9,996 bases of DNA, from contig NZ_JASLDS010000018.1 in assembly GCF_030151385.1 (NCBI RefSeq), positions 1 through 9,996 of the forward strand, in the 5' to 3' direction. The notes under the pieces were generated by a model. The model had not been told where the DNA came from. It searched no databases and saw only the letters and a program-made list of their open reading frames with translations. The translations under genes were made by a program, and so were the position numbers. Below are positions 1 through 6,126 of this stretch, in pieces. This DNA is from Soonwooa sp. Lineage in GTDB: Bacteria > Bacteroidota > Bacteroidia > Flavobacteriales > Weeksellaceae. Every line of letters begins with the position of its first letter. Position 1 is the first letter of the stretch.

Positions 1-76
1 CAATCTTACCTTTCGCAGAAGAAAAGTTGATTCTTTCAGTCCCTTTGATTTTTGAATTTGCCTGTGTTTTACTCAT
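1..76 (-). CDS. rpoB: RNA polymerase beta subunit, N-terminal fragment
   Basis: This is the start of the catalytic beta subunit of RNA polymerase, cut by the left window edge; 25 codons are visible. The minus strand from the ATG at 76 reads MSKTQANSKIKG, then TERINFSSAKGKI. The RINFSSAKGKI stretch is the conserved opening of RpoB in Chryseobacterium-type Flavobacteriia, and I recognise it from the family rather than from a search. In most bacteria this gene lies directly downstream of rplL. Here rplL is about 9 kb away on the same strand. The gene appears to have its own promoter (399-429) and a long leader. There is no strong Shine-Dalgarno sequence before the ATG, only AT-rich DNA, which is common in this phylum. 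Confidence 0.93.
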   Translation of the reverse strand, partial: MSKTQANSKIKGTERINFSSAKGKI

Positions 77-392
77 AAAATTACAAGAAAAAGGTTAAAA
101 AATATTTTGTTTATCTCAAAAATATCGAAGCAGAAGCAGAATTTTGAAAAAGAAATAAAACTTTTGATTTTTGGGCTATCAGAATTGGTTTTAAATCTTT
201 ATCTTAGTTCTCGATTCTAATTCTAAGCAACGCTGGTATATCTTTTCACAGCGTAATGCAAAATATTCTTTTCAAATTAATTTTTGGAAATAAATAAAAA
301 ACAATTACAAACAACAAAATCCCTTGTAGCCGAAGACACAAGAGGTTCTAAAGTATTGTTACCTATAAAAATTTTATAATTAAGCCCAAAAT
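77..392 (-). other. rpoB 5' leader region, no gene
   Basis: About 315 nt of AT-rich DNA lie between the predicted rpoB transcription start (about 392) and the rpoB ATG. I find no credible ORF. The stretch holds one stable hairpin with a UUCG-type loop (321-344) and a second, weaker promoter-like element: TATTTTTG on the minus strand at 124-117, without a good -33 partner. A leader this long in front of rpoB could host regulation now that the gene is separated from rplJL, but that is inference. Confidence 0.5.
321..344 (-). promoter_or_regulatory. UUCG-loop hairpin in the rpoB leader
   Basis: On the minus strand CTTGTGTC (342-335) pairs with GCTACAAG (330-323) around a TTCG loop (334-331) closed by a C-G pair. 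There is one internal mismatch and one G-T pair, and the stem can extend outward by about two pairs. The sequence after it is T-rich but broken (ATTTTGTTGTTTG), so it could be a weak attenuator, a stability element or a protein-binding site. The structure is seen by eye; no folding energy was computed. Confidence 0.45.
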
Positions 393-398
393 GAGGTG

Positions 399-429
399 CA
401 AAGATACAATTATTTATCCTGACTCACAA
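399..429 (-). promoter_or_regulatory. Bacteroidota-type promoter for rpoB
   Basis: The minus strand carries TTG (429-427), a 20-nt spacer, then TATCTTTG (406-399). This matches the -33 and -7 elements recognised by the Bacteroidota primary sigma factor (TTTG/TTG and TAnnTTTG). Transcription should start near 392. It sits just downstream of the terminator at 465-494, so rpoB transcription looks independent of the genes to its right. Confidence 0.7.
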
Positions 430-464
430 GTGCTTGCATTTCCGAAAAGCGTTAAACATTTCAT

Positions 465-494
465 AAAAAAGAGAGCATCTTTTGGGATACTCTC
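465..494 (-). terminator. Intrinsic terminator of the three-gene operon
   Basis: Arms 471-479 and 486-494 pair over nine positions with one mismatch (GAGAGcATC with GATaCTCTC) around a six-base loop. On the minus strand they are followed by six T (470-465). It lies 27 bp after the stop of the last operon gene (521), the expected place for its terminator, and just before the rpoB promoter. Confidence 0.85.
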
Positions 495-520
495 TTCTAT
501 ATTATTTTTTCTGTAAAAAA

Positions 521-1363
521 CTATTGACGAATTCTTCTAAAACGCAAAGACTTTGTCACATCTCCAGGATTGTTCGGGGCAACACCAGCGCTAGCACCAA
601 AGTTAGTTTTACCACTTGGTTTTGACAGCACCACACGCACGAGCTCATTCGCTGCAAACTGATGTAAAATTTGAGGGATAGCAATTGTTTGTGCTTTACC
701 TGCAACCAACCTATCAATAGCCACAGAATTGGCAAAAAAATCAACCCAATTGAGACCTAAATCTTTTGAAGATTGTAAAGTTAAAACAACCTGAGAGTTA
801 TCATTAGCGCCTATATTCACGGCAACAATTACAGAACCTGAAATGGTATAAGGCGCTGCCGTTTTAATCGTAAATATATTATTTGCAAGACTAACATCAT
901 CTGGGTCATCAACAACAACTTCACTCGCTTGCCAAGTTAATGGAATGACTTCGCCATTATTGATGCGTACAGTTTCCCCTGAATTAAATATTTGGGCTGT
1001 TTTTGATGATATCGCATAATCGATAGGTTGTTTCAGACTTCTTAGTTCAGTCAAATTACTAATTACATCCCAACGCGAGCTAGTCCATACTGCCAATCGA
1101 TTTCCTTTAATTAAGCTTGCACCAGTACTCGCATCTGCCAAATTATAAGCAGTCATCCCAGCAACAGGATTTTTAATCGTCAATATATCAGTGTTCGATT
1201 TGAGACCAACTCTAGGAGGTAGAAAACCTTTTTTAGAAGAAAGTCCGTTTGTGTTAACATCTAATAATGCCGAAGCATCAGGTGTATTGGCGCCAATAGC
1301 AACTTGTCCGTAACTCTTTCCAAGTGCTACGACAAACAAAAGAAACAAAATATTTTTCATCAT
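521..1363 (-). CDS. Secreted modular protein, third gene of operon
   Basis: An exported protein of 280 residues and unknown role. Residues 1-20 form a signal peptide (MMKN, a hydrophobic stretch, then SYGQ). Residues 21-100 form the N-terminal module shared with its two upstream neighbours: VAIG-x-N-x-P-D-A-S-A-x-LD, then KGFLPPRV, then a Pro-x-x-Gly and a YN, ending in a Trp-rich patch. The last 120 or so residues look beta-rich and align with the C-terminal parts of the neighbours, which resemble C1q/TNF-like jelly rolls by pattern. The ATG overlaps the stop of the preceding gene by one base (TAATG), so translation is probably coupled. A second in-frame ATG follows at once. No C-terminal type IX secretion domain or LPXTG-like signal is evident. 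Function is not known; a surface or matrix role is inference. Confidence 0.85.
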   Translation of the reverse strand: MMKNILFLLFVVALGKSYGQVAIGANTPDASALLDVNTNGLSSKKGFLPPRVGLKSNTDILTIKNPVAGMTAYNLADASTGASLIKGNRLAVWTSSRWDVISNLTELRSLKQPIDYAISSKTAQIFNSGETVRINNGEVIPLTWQASEVVVDDPDDVSLANNIFTIKTAAPYTISGSVIVAVNIGANDNSQVVLTLQSSKDLGLNWVDFFANSVAIDRLVAGKAQTIAIPQILHQFAANELVRVVLSKPSGKTNFGASAGVAPNNPGDVTKSLRFRRIRQ

Positions 1364-2226
1364 TACTTTAATCTTTGAATTTTTAATACTTTTCCATAAG
1401 TCAGACCCGTTGGTGCACTAATAGTTGCGTTCGTAGAATGATTTGTTCCCAGTGTTTTAAAAACGACACCTCTAATATAATTACCAGCATTAACATTAAT
1501 AATTACCGGCGGAATATTAGTACTTCTATTATTAAGCGTTGTGCCAGCTCCCCATACAGAAACAGCCTTTGCAACATTGGTCCAAGTAGAACCATTATCG
1601 CTAGATGATTGAATAATGAATTCCAAATTAGTTGTTGATGCTAAATTCCCAATGCTGGGATTATAATTAACTGTTCCAGAAATTTCATAAGTTCCTGTAT
1701 TGTTGATAAGAAACTTATCAACACCTGACAAAGTAATATTATTTCCTGTATTCAACATAATAGAAGAACTAGAAAAAGTAACAACAACAGGAGCAACATT
1801 TACATTATTCCCCACTCCTGTATTAACATCTTGATTTGTTGTTATATCATTCTTACGCTCGGCAATAAAAAATACTTGCGGAAGCAACTCTCGTCGCACC
1901 TCGGTCAAGCTTGTCAAATTTGTCCAATTAACACCATTCCAATAATAAAATGTATTTGCAGTAACTTGTGCATTTCCGACTCCACTGGTTGCTGTATTGA
2001 ATACCATCAACCCAACTGCTGGACTAGAAATAGTAGTCATGTCTGTATTATCTGACAACGCAACACGAGGAAGCATCAATCCTTTCTTATTAGTAGCTGC
2101 AAGGCTCGTTGCATCAATATCCAGTGCAGCAGAAGAATTCGGAGTAGTTGTGCCTATTCCAACTTGAGCGTTACTGAAAGAAAAAAAAATGAACATTGCT
2201 AAAAGTAAAATATTTTTTTTCATCAT
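1363..2226 (-). CDS. Secreted modular protein, second gene of operon
   Basis: An exported protein of 287 residues, paralogous to its two neighbours. The signal peptide ends near residue 20 (SFSNA, then QVGIG). The shared module covers about residues 21-104: QVGIGTTTPN, SSAALDI, KGLMLPRVAL, SSPAVGLMVFNT and FYYWNGVNW. From about residue 178 the pattern GTYEISGTVNYNP begins a probable jelly roll, followed by a W near residue 215 and a late NAGNYIRGV strand. That strand resembles the AGDxVRL strand of C1q/TNF-like folds. The VGIGTTTP opening is very common in exported Bacteroidota proteins. It lies 4 nt after the upstream gene and overlaps the next by one base. No enzymatic residues are recognisable. 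Confidence 0.87.
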   Translation of the reverse strand: MMKKNILLLAMFIFFSFSNAQVGIGTTTPNSSAALDIDATSLAATNKKGLMLPRVALSDNTDMTTISSPAVGLMVFNTATSGVGNAQVTANTFYYWNGVNWTNLTSLTEVRRELLPQVFFIAERKNDITTNQDVNTGVGNNVNVAPVVVTFSSSSIMLNTGNNITLSGVDKFLINNTGTYEISGTVNYNPSIGNLASTTNLEFIIQSSSDNGSTWTNVAKAVSVWGAGTTLNNRSTNIPPVIINVNAGNYIRGVVFKTLGTNHSTNATISAPTGLTYGKVLKIQRLK

Positions 2227-2230
2227 TTTA

Positions 2231-3151
2231 TTATTTAATATTATAATCTAACAATTGTATTCTTATTCCTTTTGCAACAGGGATATGCGCTGCAACATCA
2301 TTACCTATATAGCAATCTCCTGTACCACAATGGTCATTATTTGCACCATGACCAAAAGGATTACCTATAACCAATCTTACTTGGTCACCAGCATTAAGTT
2401 GTAAGGGTGTTCCTAAAAGCATTGTTGTTTTCAATGTCGATGCTGCATCTTCGCCCCATGCCGATCGGGTACCAATGGAATCATCCCAATTGGAAGAGCC
2501 AACAACTTTTTTCTGAACAATAAGATTAAGAAAAGCCCTGTTATTAACAGGTCCTGAAACAGTTGCTGCCATCGGATTATAATTTACAAAAGCTGAAAAA
2601 TCATAAATACCAGAAATTGTAGCTGTAAAAGTAGATGCTGCAGCGTCAAACTTTATGAAGTTGTTAGAATTAATTGTTGCCGCCTCAAAGTTCACCACAT
2701 TTCTGATGGTCTCTCCATCCTTAAAATTAACCTGATCGGAGGTGAAATTTTGTCTAACATTGCTTTCGGCATAAAAGATCTTAAGCTTAACAGCATCTTC
2801 CACAATACTTGTATAGACCAACTTTTCCCACTTACTGCCATCCCAATAATAGTATTCGTTTGCACTTACCTCATTAGGAAAAGTACCCGCATTGGATGTA
2901 TTAAACACCAATAAGCCAACTGCAGGTCTGTTCACAGTAGCAACATCAATATTACTTTTCAAAGCAATACGTGGTGGTAACATTCCAAACTTAGCATTGG
3001 GATCAGCATAAGCTTTTGGCGCATCGCCACTAATATCTAACAGTGCTGACGCGTCTGGTTTGTTGGTATTAATTCCGACGGATTTGGATTGAGTATAGAA
3101 TACTCCTGGCATGAATAATAATGCCGAAAATATATTTTTGAATTTCATCAT
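2231..3151 (-). CDS. Secreted modular protein, first gene of operon
   Basis: An exported protein of 306 residues that opens the three-gene operon. The signal peptide spans about residues 1-20 (MMKFKN, hydrophobic core, FYTQ). The shared module covers about 24-108: SVGINTNKPDASALLDI, FGMLPPRIALKS, RPAVGLLVFNT and YYYWDGSKW. From about residue 182 comes GIYDFSAFVNYNP, then LNAGDQVRLVIGNP, a pattern like the strands of C1q/TNF-type jelly rolls. Near the C terminus a Cys pair in DHCGTGDCYIG could form a disulfide; the two downstream paralogues lack it. A promoter candidate lies at 3168-3199. Two dyad sites further upstream may be operators. Function is unknown; assembly into homo- or hetero-trimers is suggested only by the fold analogy. 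Confidence 0.87.
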   Translation of the reverse strand: MMKFKNIFSALLFMPGVFYTQSKSVGINTNKPDASALLDISGDAPKAYADPNAKFGMLPPRIALKSNIDVATVNRPAVGLLVFNTSNAGTFPNEVSANEYYYWDGSKWEKLVYTSIVEDAVKLKIFYAESNVRQNFTSDQVNFKDGETIRNVVNFEAATINSNNFIKFDAAASTFTATISGIYDFSAFVNYNPMAATVSGPVNNRAFLNLIVQKKVVGSSNWDDSIGTRSAWGEDAASTLKTTMLLGTPLQLNAGDQVRLVIGNPFGHGANNDHCGTGDCYIGNDVAAHIPVAKGIRIQLLDYNIK

Positions 3152-3167
3152 AATGTTTAAGTTTCGT

Positions 3168-3199
3168 CAAAATTAATAAAAATATTTTTATCGAATCAA
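3168..3199 (-). promoter_or_regulatory. Candidate promoter of the three-gene operon
   Basis: The minus strand has TTG (3199-3197), a 21-nt spacer and TAATTTTG (3175-3168), matching TAnnTTTG. The implied start near 3162 would leave a leader of only 10-14 nt before the ATG at 3151. That is short, so either the promoter or the exact start may be wrong. Confidence 0.45.
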
Positions 3200-3329
3200 G
3201 ACTTAAAAACCTAAATCACTGAATACCAATACTAAACCAATATCAACTAAAGGCTTTTTCGCTATTTTTTAGTTTTCACGAACTACATACACAACTAACA
3301 GCCTAATTGAATATTTTTTTTATCAACAT

Positions 3330-3344
3330 CAATGATAGTCATTG
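3330..3344. promoter_or_regulatory. 15-bp dyad, operator candidate
   Basis: CAATGA-tag-TCATTG is a perfect inverted repeat with six-base arms. It lies in the gap between the HTH gene terminator and the secreted-protein operon, about 130 bp upstream of the promoter candidate. It could bind a dimeric regulator such as the adjacent HTH proteins; that link is inference. Confidence 0.35.
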
Positions 3345-3376
3345 TGAATTGTTAACTTAAATATGATTTCACTGTA

Positions 3377-3392
3377 ATTGTTTTAAAACAAT
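3377..3392. promoter_or_regulatory. 16-bp perfect palindrome
   Basis: ATTGTTTTAAAACAAT reads the same on both strands. It lies 15 bp beyond the T-tract of the HTH gene terminator, in the gap before the secreted-protein operon. It may be an operator, or chance in AT-rich DNA. A perfect 16-mer with G-C steps at symmetric places makes chance less likely. Confidence 0.35.
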
Positions 3393-3406
3393 ACAAAACA
3401 GTAAAT

Positions 3407-3436
3407 AAAAAAATGACATCTAAAGTTAGATGCCAT
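3407..3436 (-). terminator. Terminator of the HTH gene pair
   Basis: Arms 3413-3422 and 3427-3436 pair over ten positions with one mismatch (ATGaCATCTA with TAGATGcCAT) around a four-base loop. On the minus strand a run of seven T (3413-3407) follows. It begins 10 bp after the stop of the HTH gene at 3446. The arm next to the T-run resembles those of the other terminators in this locus. Confidence 0.8.
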
Positions 3437-3445
3437 TTGGTATTT

Positions 3446-3769
3446 TTATCTTGATGAATACTTAGTCTTCCACATTCGAATCGTATTCCTACTTATCGAA
3501 AAATGAATTGCAAGTTGCGTGTCATTTAATTCATGTTTGCGTTGATACTTTAAAATCTCTCGTATCGTTTGCAAATCATAAGATCGAAACTTCGGATTCT
3601 CCGATGTTCTATCATTTTTTGAATTAAATATTTTCTGATTAAGATTAATTACATCTTGAGAATTAAGACTCGCTTTTGATAATATACTTTCACAATCTTC
3701 TCCAATATTGGGAAAGTCGTGAGCAATAATATCGCGAAAAATCTTATGATAATTAGGTCCTGTTTTCAT
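3446..3769 (-). CDS. Small helix-turn-helix protein, second of pair
   Basis: A protein of 107 residues. Its C terminus (about 67-104) is a helix-turn-helix of the type found in transposase OrfA proteins: TIREILKYQRK, then DTQLAIHFSISRNTIRMWKTKY. The N-terminal part (PNYHKIFRDIIAHDFP) is typical of small proteins common in Chryseobacterium, often labelled transposase or HTH protein. There is no DDE catalytic domain, so a regulatory or DNA-binding role is more likely. An ATG at 3787 would add six residues, but I prefer the ATG at 3769. It overlaps the stop of the upstream HTH gene as TAATG, the same arrangement as in the secreted-protein operon, and implies translational coupling. A terminator follows. 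It may regulate the adjacent secreted-protein genes; this is inferred from position only. Confidence 0.75.
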   Translation of the reverse strand: MKTGPNYHKIFRDIIAHDFPNIGEDCESILSKASLNSQDVINLNQKIFNSKNDRTSENPKFRSYDLQTIREILKYQRKHELNDTQLAIHFSISRNTIRMWKTKYSSR

Positions 3770-4206
3770 TAGTATTTGCTTAGCCATCTGTATAATGTTG
3801 ATCTAGGTATTCTGTATTCTTCAATAATTTGAGAAGTGGTTTTCTCCTCACTTCTAATCAATTTTAAAATAAAGTCAATCACTTCTTGTGTATAGATGTT
3901 TTTCCTAAATTGAGGTAGTTTCGTTTTCTTTACCGATTTTAGCTCTGGGTTAGCAGCAGCAACTGGCGAATAAAAAATAAGATGCTGCGAGTACAATCTA
4001 AAAAAGTCATACTCCAAGATTTTGCTAAAGCGTAACAATTGGTTGGCATCTATAGATTGGCAATCATATACTTGTTTGATCTCTTCTTCTTTTATTCCAA
4101 CAAATTTTGCAAGACGCTCTAACGAAATTCCTGACTCTTTAATTCGTTCCTCAATATATTTTCCTATGAAAATATCTTTCAAATTACCAATCGGATTCAT
4201 CATCAT
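3769..4206 (-). CDS. Two-domain helix-turn-helix protein, first of pair
   Basis: A protein of 145 residues with two putative DNA-binding parts. Residues about 11-67 look like a Cro/C1-type HTH (GKYIEERIKESGISLERLAKFVGIKEEEIKQVY...). A conserved LEYDFFRLYSQHL stretch follows at about 64-76, then a basic linker. Residues about 108-145 form a second HTH (VIDFILKLIR..., SQIIEEYRIPRSTLYRWLSKY) that resembles the C terminus of the downstream gene. Such pairs are widespread in Chryseobacterium and are often called transposase, yet no catalytic domain is present. The start is one of three consecutive ATGs. It lies just downstream of the terminator of the 4810-4283 gene, and I saw no clear promoter, so expression may come from read-through. 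It shares a one-base overlap with the next gene. Confidence 0.78.
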   Translation of the reverse strand: MMMNPIGNLKDIFIGKYIEERIKESGISLERLAKFVGIKEEEIKQVYDCQSIDANQLLRFSKILEYDFFRLYSQHLIFYSPVAAANPELKSVKKTKLPQFRKNIYTQEVIDFILKLIRSEEKTTSQIIEEYRIPRSTLYRWLSKY

Positions 4207-4233
4207 TGTGTTTTAATTCTACTTTGTGTTTAG

Positions 4234-4269
4234 AAAAAATGAGCATCTGACACCATAGTGATCAGATGC
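4234..4269 (-). terminator. Terminator after the intact paralogue
   Basis: GCATCTGA (4243-4250) pairs with TCAGATGC (4262-4269), with an inner CAC/GTG pairing. Six T follow on the minus strand (4239-4234). It lies 13 bp after the stop at 4283. The same element, with a few changes, follows the truncated copy at 6086-6126. Confidence 0.85.
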
Positions 4270-4747
4270 CCAAGTTTTAAAATTATGGTTTCCAGAAACT
4301 CCAAACCTTGCCGTTATACACGCACAACTGTTTGGTGACTGTATCATAAGCCATTGTTCCTGGTTCTGGATTGATGATCTTCAAATGTGGACTTGCCACT
4401 TTGGGTAAAATCATCGCTTTATTGGTATCTGCCAAAACCAAAATACCACTCGTGTTATCTGTTGCGGGATTCCCTCCTATCTGAGCTTTTGCTGAAGCTT
4501 TCTCTGTAAGAGACGATTGCAAACTTGTGTCAACAACACCTGTCGCATCCACAGAAAGATCAAACCATGAGCCTGCTCTTAGATACTTGACTTTCTTATC
4601 TGTAGTATCGTAAATAATGGTCCCATCAACAGCCGATGCAACTGCGCTTGCCGATGTTACCCATGGTAATATCATTGCTTTTGCATTATCTGCGCCATCG
4701 TAAAACTCTAGAGAAACGCTAGGCGAACTAAGACTAGTCTTTCCTAT
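4234..4747. repeat. 514-bp direct repeat, copy 1
   Basis: This stretch aligns without any gap to 6088-6601 at a constant offset of 1854 bp. I counted about 31 differences by eye, so identity is about 94%. It spans the terminator and codons 22 to stop of the 4810-4283 gene. At its left end the match stops in a poly-A run; at its right end it stops where the second copy is joined to another gene. Confidence 0.95.
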
Positions 4748-4810
4748 TGCCACTTGCGCAAAGGCGCAAGCAGCAGTAGAACTTAATATGAATATCAATA
4801 GTTTTTTCAT
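4283..4810 (-). CDS. Secreted protein with two tandem LPxV-type modules
   Basis: A protein of 175 residues with a signal peptide (MKKLLIFILSSTAACAFAQ, cleavage near 19). The ORF is open for 13 more codons upstream, but the ATG at 4810 is preferred. It has an AAAGGAAT ribosome-binding sequence just upstream and it starts the signal peptide. Two repeats of the same short module are visible: about residues 44-84 (KAMILPWV..., VDGTIIYDTT, GSWF) and 131-172 (KAMILPKV..., PEPGTMAYDT, NGKVWSF). They match the N-terminal module of the three-gene operon. The stop of the fragment at 5207-4834 lies 23 bp upstream, so both were probably one transcript. A near-identical truncated copy lies at 6601-6137. 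Function is unknown; it is probably a small partner of a large secreted protein. Confidence 0.85.
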   Translation of the reverse strand: MKKLLIFILSSTAACAFAQVAIGKTSLSSPSVSLEFYDGADNAKAMILPWVTSASAVASAVDGTIIYDTTDKKVKYLRAGSWFDLSVDATGVVDTSLQSSLTEKASAKAQIGGNPATDNTSGILVLADTNKAMILPKVASPHLKIINPEPGTMAYDTVTKQLCVYNGKVWSFWKP

Positions 4811-4833
4811 TGTAATTCCTTTTTTAATTTGAA

Positions 4834-5207
4834 TTATTGATCTGGACATGCCGGATTTTTATAACATTTCCATCCGCCTGCTGTTCCATCAATATTAATC
4901 ATCAAACATTGTTGGGTAATGTTGTAGATCATCATACCTTCTTTCAAATCTGCTGCTGGTATTGCAGCCATTTGAGTATCTGTCAATCTATTCACCACAA
5001 AACCTTTGGTCTGAGATTCTAGAACCGTCCATGCACTATTTCTCACCATTGGCCAGTTTCCGTTAGCAGCGCCTGCTCTTCCTAGTGAGGTAATACCATG
5101 TTTTGTAGGTATTGTAGAACCAGCGACAACGTTTCCTGGTTTGAAACATGATAAGTAGAATGTTCCTGTTGCTGTTGAACATGCACAGTTTTCTGGTACT
5201 TCTAAAA
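4834..5207 (-). pseudogene. C-terminal fragment of a large secreted protein
   Basis: About 120 codons with no signal peptide and no credible start. The open frame reaches 5226, but its first residues overlap the regulator fragment on the other strand. The visible sequence (ENCACSTATGTFYLSCF, then STIPTKHGITSLGRAG, NGNWPMVRNSAWTVLESQTK, GFVVNRL, EGMMIYN and GGWKCY) resembles the C terminus of large exported proteins in Chryseobacterium-like genomes, recalled from the family. It ends with a loose copy of the module found in its neighbours. Four cysteines near the two ends could form disulfides. The 5' part has been lost at a junction at about 5200-5210. The lost N-terminal part may be of the same type as the gene at 7403-6588, which has the opposite defect. 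Confidence 0.7.
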
Positions 5208-5984
5208 GGCGACTTAAAAAAATCAAACGAGTACCGTTTAAAATTTAACAAATTAGGCAACTATCTTTCTCAAGATCAACTTACTAATATCAACGCTTCT
5301 ATTGCGGAAATTGAAGCAAAACGATTAGCCGAAGAAAAGAAAGCAAAACAAGAGAAAATCATCTGGGCGATTTCATTGTTTTTGATTTTGGGAGCTGGTA
5401 TTATCTATTTTGCGCGACAAAAAAGACATAGCAAGTCTCAAAGAAAAACCTATGATGAGTTGTTAGAAAAAATAAAAATGGAAGAAAAGCTCTCGCATGA
5501 AAATATAGAGAACGAAAATGACGATGAAAGCGAAAGCGATTATGAAAGTGAAAGTGAAAGTGAAATTGAATATATAGTAGAAAACGCGCCTAAAGAAAAC
5601 CAAACAAATAAGAAGCAAAACATGTCTTCTGAAATGGAAGCTTCTCTACTTAGAAAGCTGGAAAAGTTTGAACGTTCGACCAAATTTACGGATCAAAATA
5701 TGTCTTTAGCTTCCTTAGCTGGAATTATTGGAACCAATACGCAATATACTTCGGAACTAATTAATAAGCATAAACAAAAGAACTTCAATGCTTACATCAA
5801 CGAATTAAGAATAAAATATGTCATTAAAAACTTGACTGAAAACAAAGAATATTCGAGTTTCAAAATCGCATATATTGCGGAAGATGCAGGTTTTTCTTCA
5901 CACAGTGTTTTTTCTAAAGTCTTTAAGCAATATACAGACTTGTCACCTTCAGAATTTATGGCAATGCAAACAAATAAAGACTAA
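5208..5984 (+). pseudogene. AraC-type membrane regulator, N terminus missing
   Basis: This is the 3' part of a regulator of the Flavobacteriia type that joins TPR repeats, a membrane helix and an AraC-like DNA-binding domain, usually around 500 residues. About 258 codons remain. Counting from 5208: residues 1-50 are the end of the helical sensor region (GDLKKSNEYRLKFNKLGNYL...). Residues 51-69 are a membrane helix (IIWAISLFLILGAGIIYFA). Residues 107-121 are an acidic Ser-Glu repeat. Residues 160-252 are the AraC HTH domain, with its signature near the end (IAEDAGFSSHSVFSKVFK, LSPSEFM). The frame stays open upstream to an ATG at 5148, but that part is antisense to the fragment on the other strand. 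All TPR repeats and the native start are missing. A product from 5148 is possible but would lack its sensor. Confidence 0.75.
5526..5567 (+). repeat. Hexamer repeat GAAAGY in the regulator
   Basis: Five copies of GAAAGC or GAAAGT, interrupted once by GATTAT and followed by a related GAAATT, encode an alternating Ser-Glu tract. Six-base units keep the frame, so slippage would change the linker length between membrane helix and HTH without breaking the gene. Confidence 0.8.
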
Positions 5985-5992
5985 GAGCCTGT

Positions 5993-6100
5993 TTAAATTT
6001 TATCGAGATAAGTTTTTTTCTTCAAATTGCGACCTGTATTTCGGCTTATCGAAAAATGTTTTGCAAGATGTTGTGAGTATAATCTAAAAAAAATGAGCAT
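5993..6100 (-). pseudogene. In-frame fusion remnant of the two HTH genes
   Basis: The minus strand reads FFRLYSQHL, then AKHFSISRNT. The first part matches residues 68-76 of the HTH protein at 4206-3769. The second part matches the helix-turn-helix of the protein at 3769-3446 (AIHFSISRNT). At DNA level 6065-6090 matches 3981-4006 with three differences in the first 25 bases, and 6043-6061 matches 3489-3507. The two parts join in frame at a shared CTT, so everything between was deleted. The remnant sits directly after the terminator of the truncated paralogue, just as the intact HTH pair sits after the intact one. An ATG inside the terminator stem (6100) would allow a 35-residue peptide, but I regard this as a decayed remnant. 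Confidence 0.7.
5999..6019 (+). terminator. Possible weak terminator of the AraC-type gene
   Basis: TTATC and GATAA form a short stem (6000-6011) followed by seven T on the plus strand (6013-6019), 15 bp after the regulator stop. The stem is short and AT-rich, so termination would be weak. Confidence 0.3.
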
Positions 6101-6126
6101 CTGACACTATAGTGATCAGATGCTCA
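6086..6126 (-). terminator. Terminator after the truncated paralogue
   Basis: This is the second copy of the terminator at 4234-4269. Here the outer stem is longer: TGAGCATCTGA pairs with TCAGATGCTCA (11 bp), the inner part CACTATAGTG is a full palindrome, and eight T follow on the minus strand (6093-6086). Confidence 0.85.

Noticed and set aside
3299..3341. A 14-codon minus-strand ORF as a leader peptide
   Set aside because: It is very short, its ATG lies inside the dyad at 3330-3344, and it is upstream of the promoter candidate, so it would not be in the mRNA leader.
3446..4206. The HTH gene pair as an insertion sequence
   Set aside because: No DDE or other catalytic domain, no terminal inverted repeats and no target-site duplication were found around them. 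They resemble transposase OrfA only in the helix-turn-helix.
5148..5207. N-terminal 20 codons of the AraC-type ORF as a real start
   Set aside because: These codons are the antisense of the secreted-protein fragment and are not native to the regulator family.
5983..6000. GAGCCTGTTTAAATTTT as the end of an insertion sequence
   Set aside because: It resembles some insertion-sequence ends, but I found no matching inverted copy or transposase in the window.
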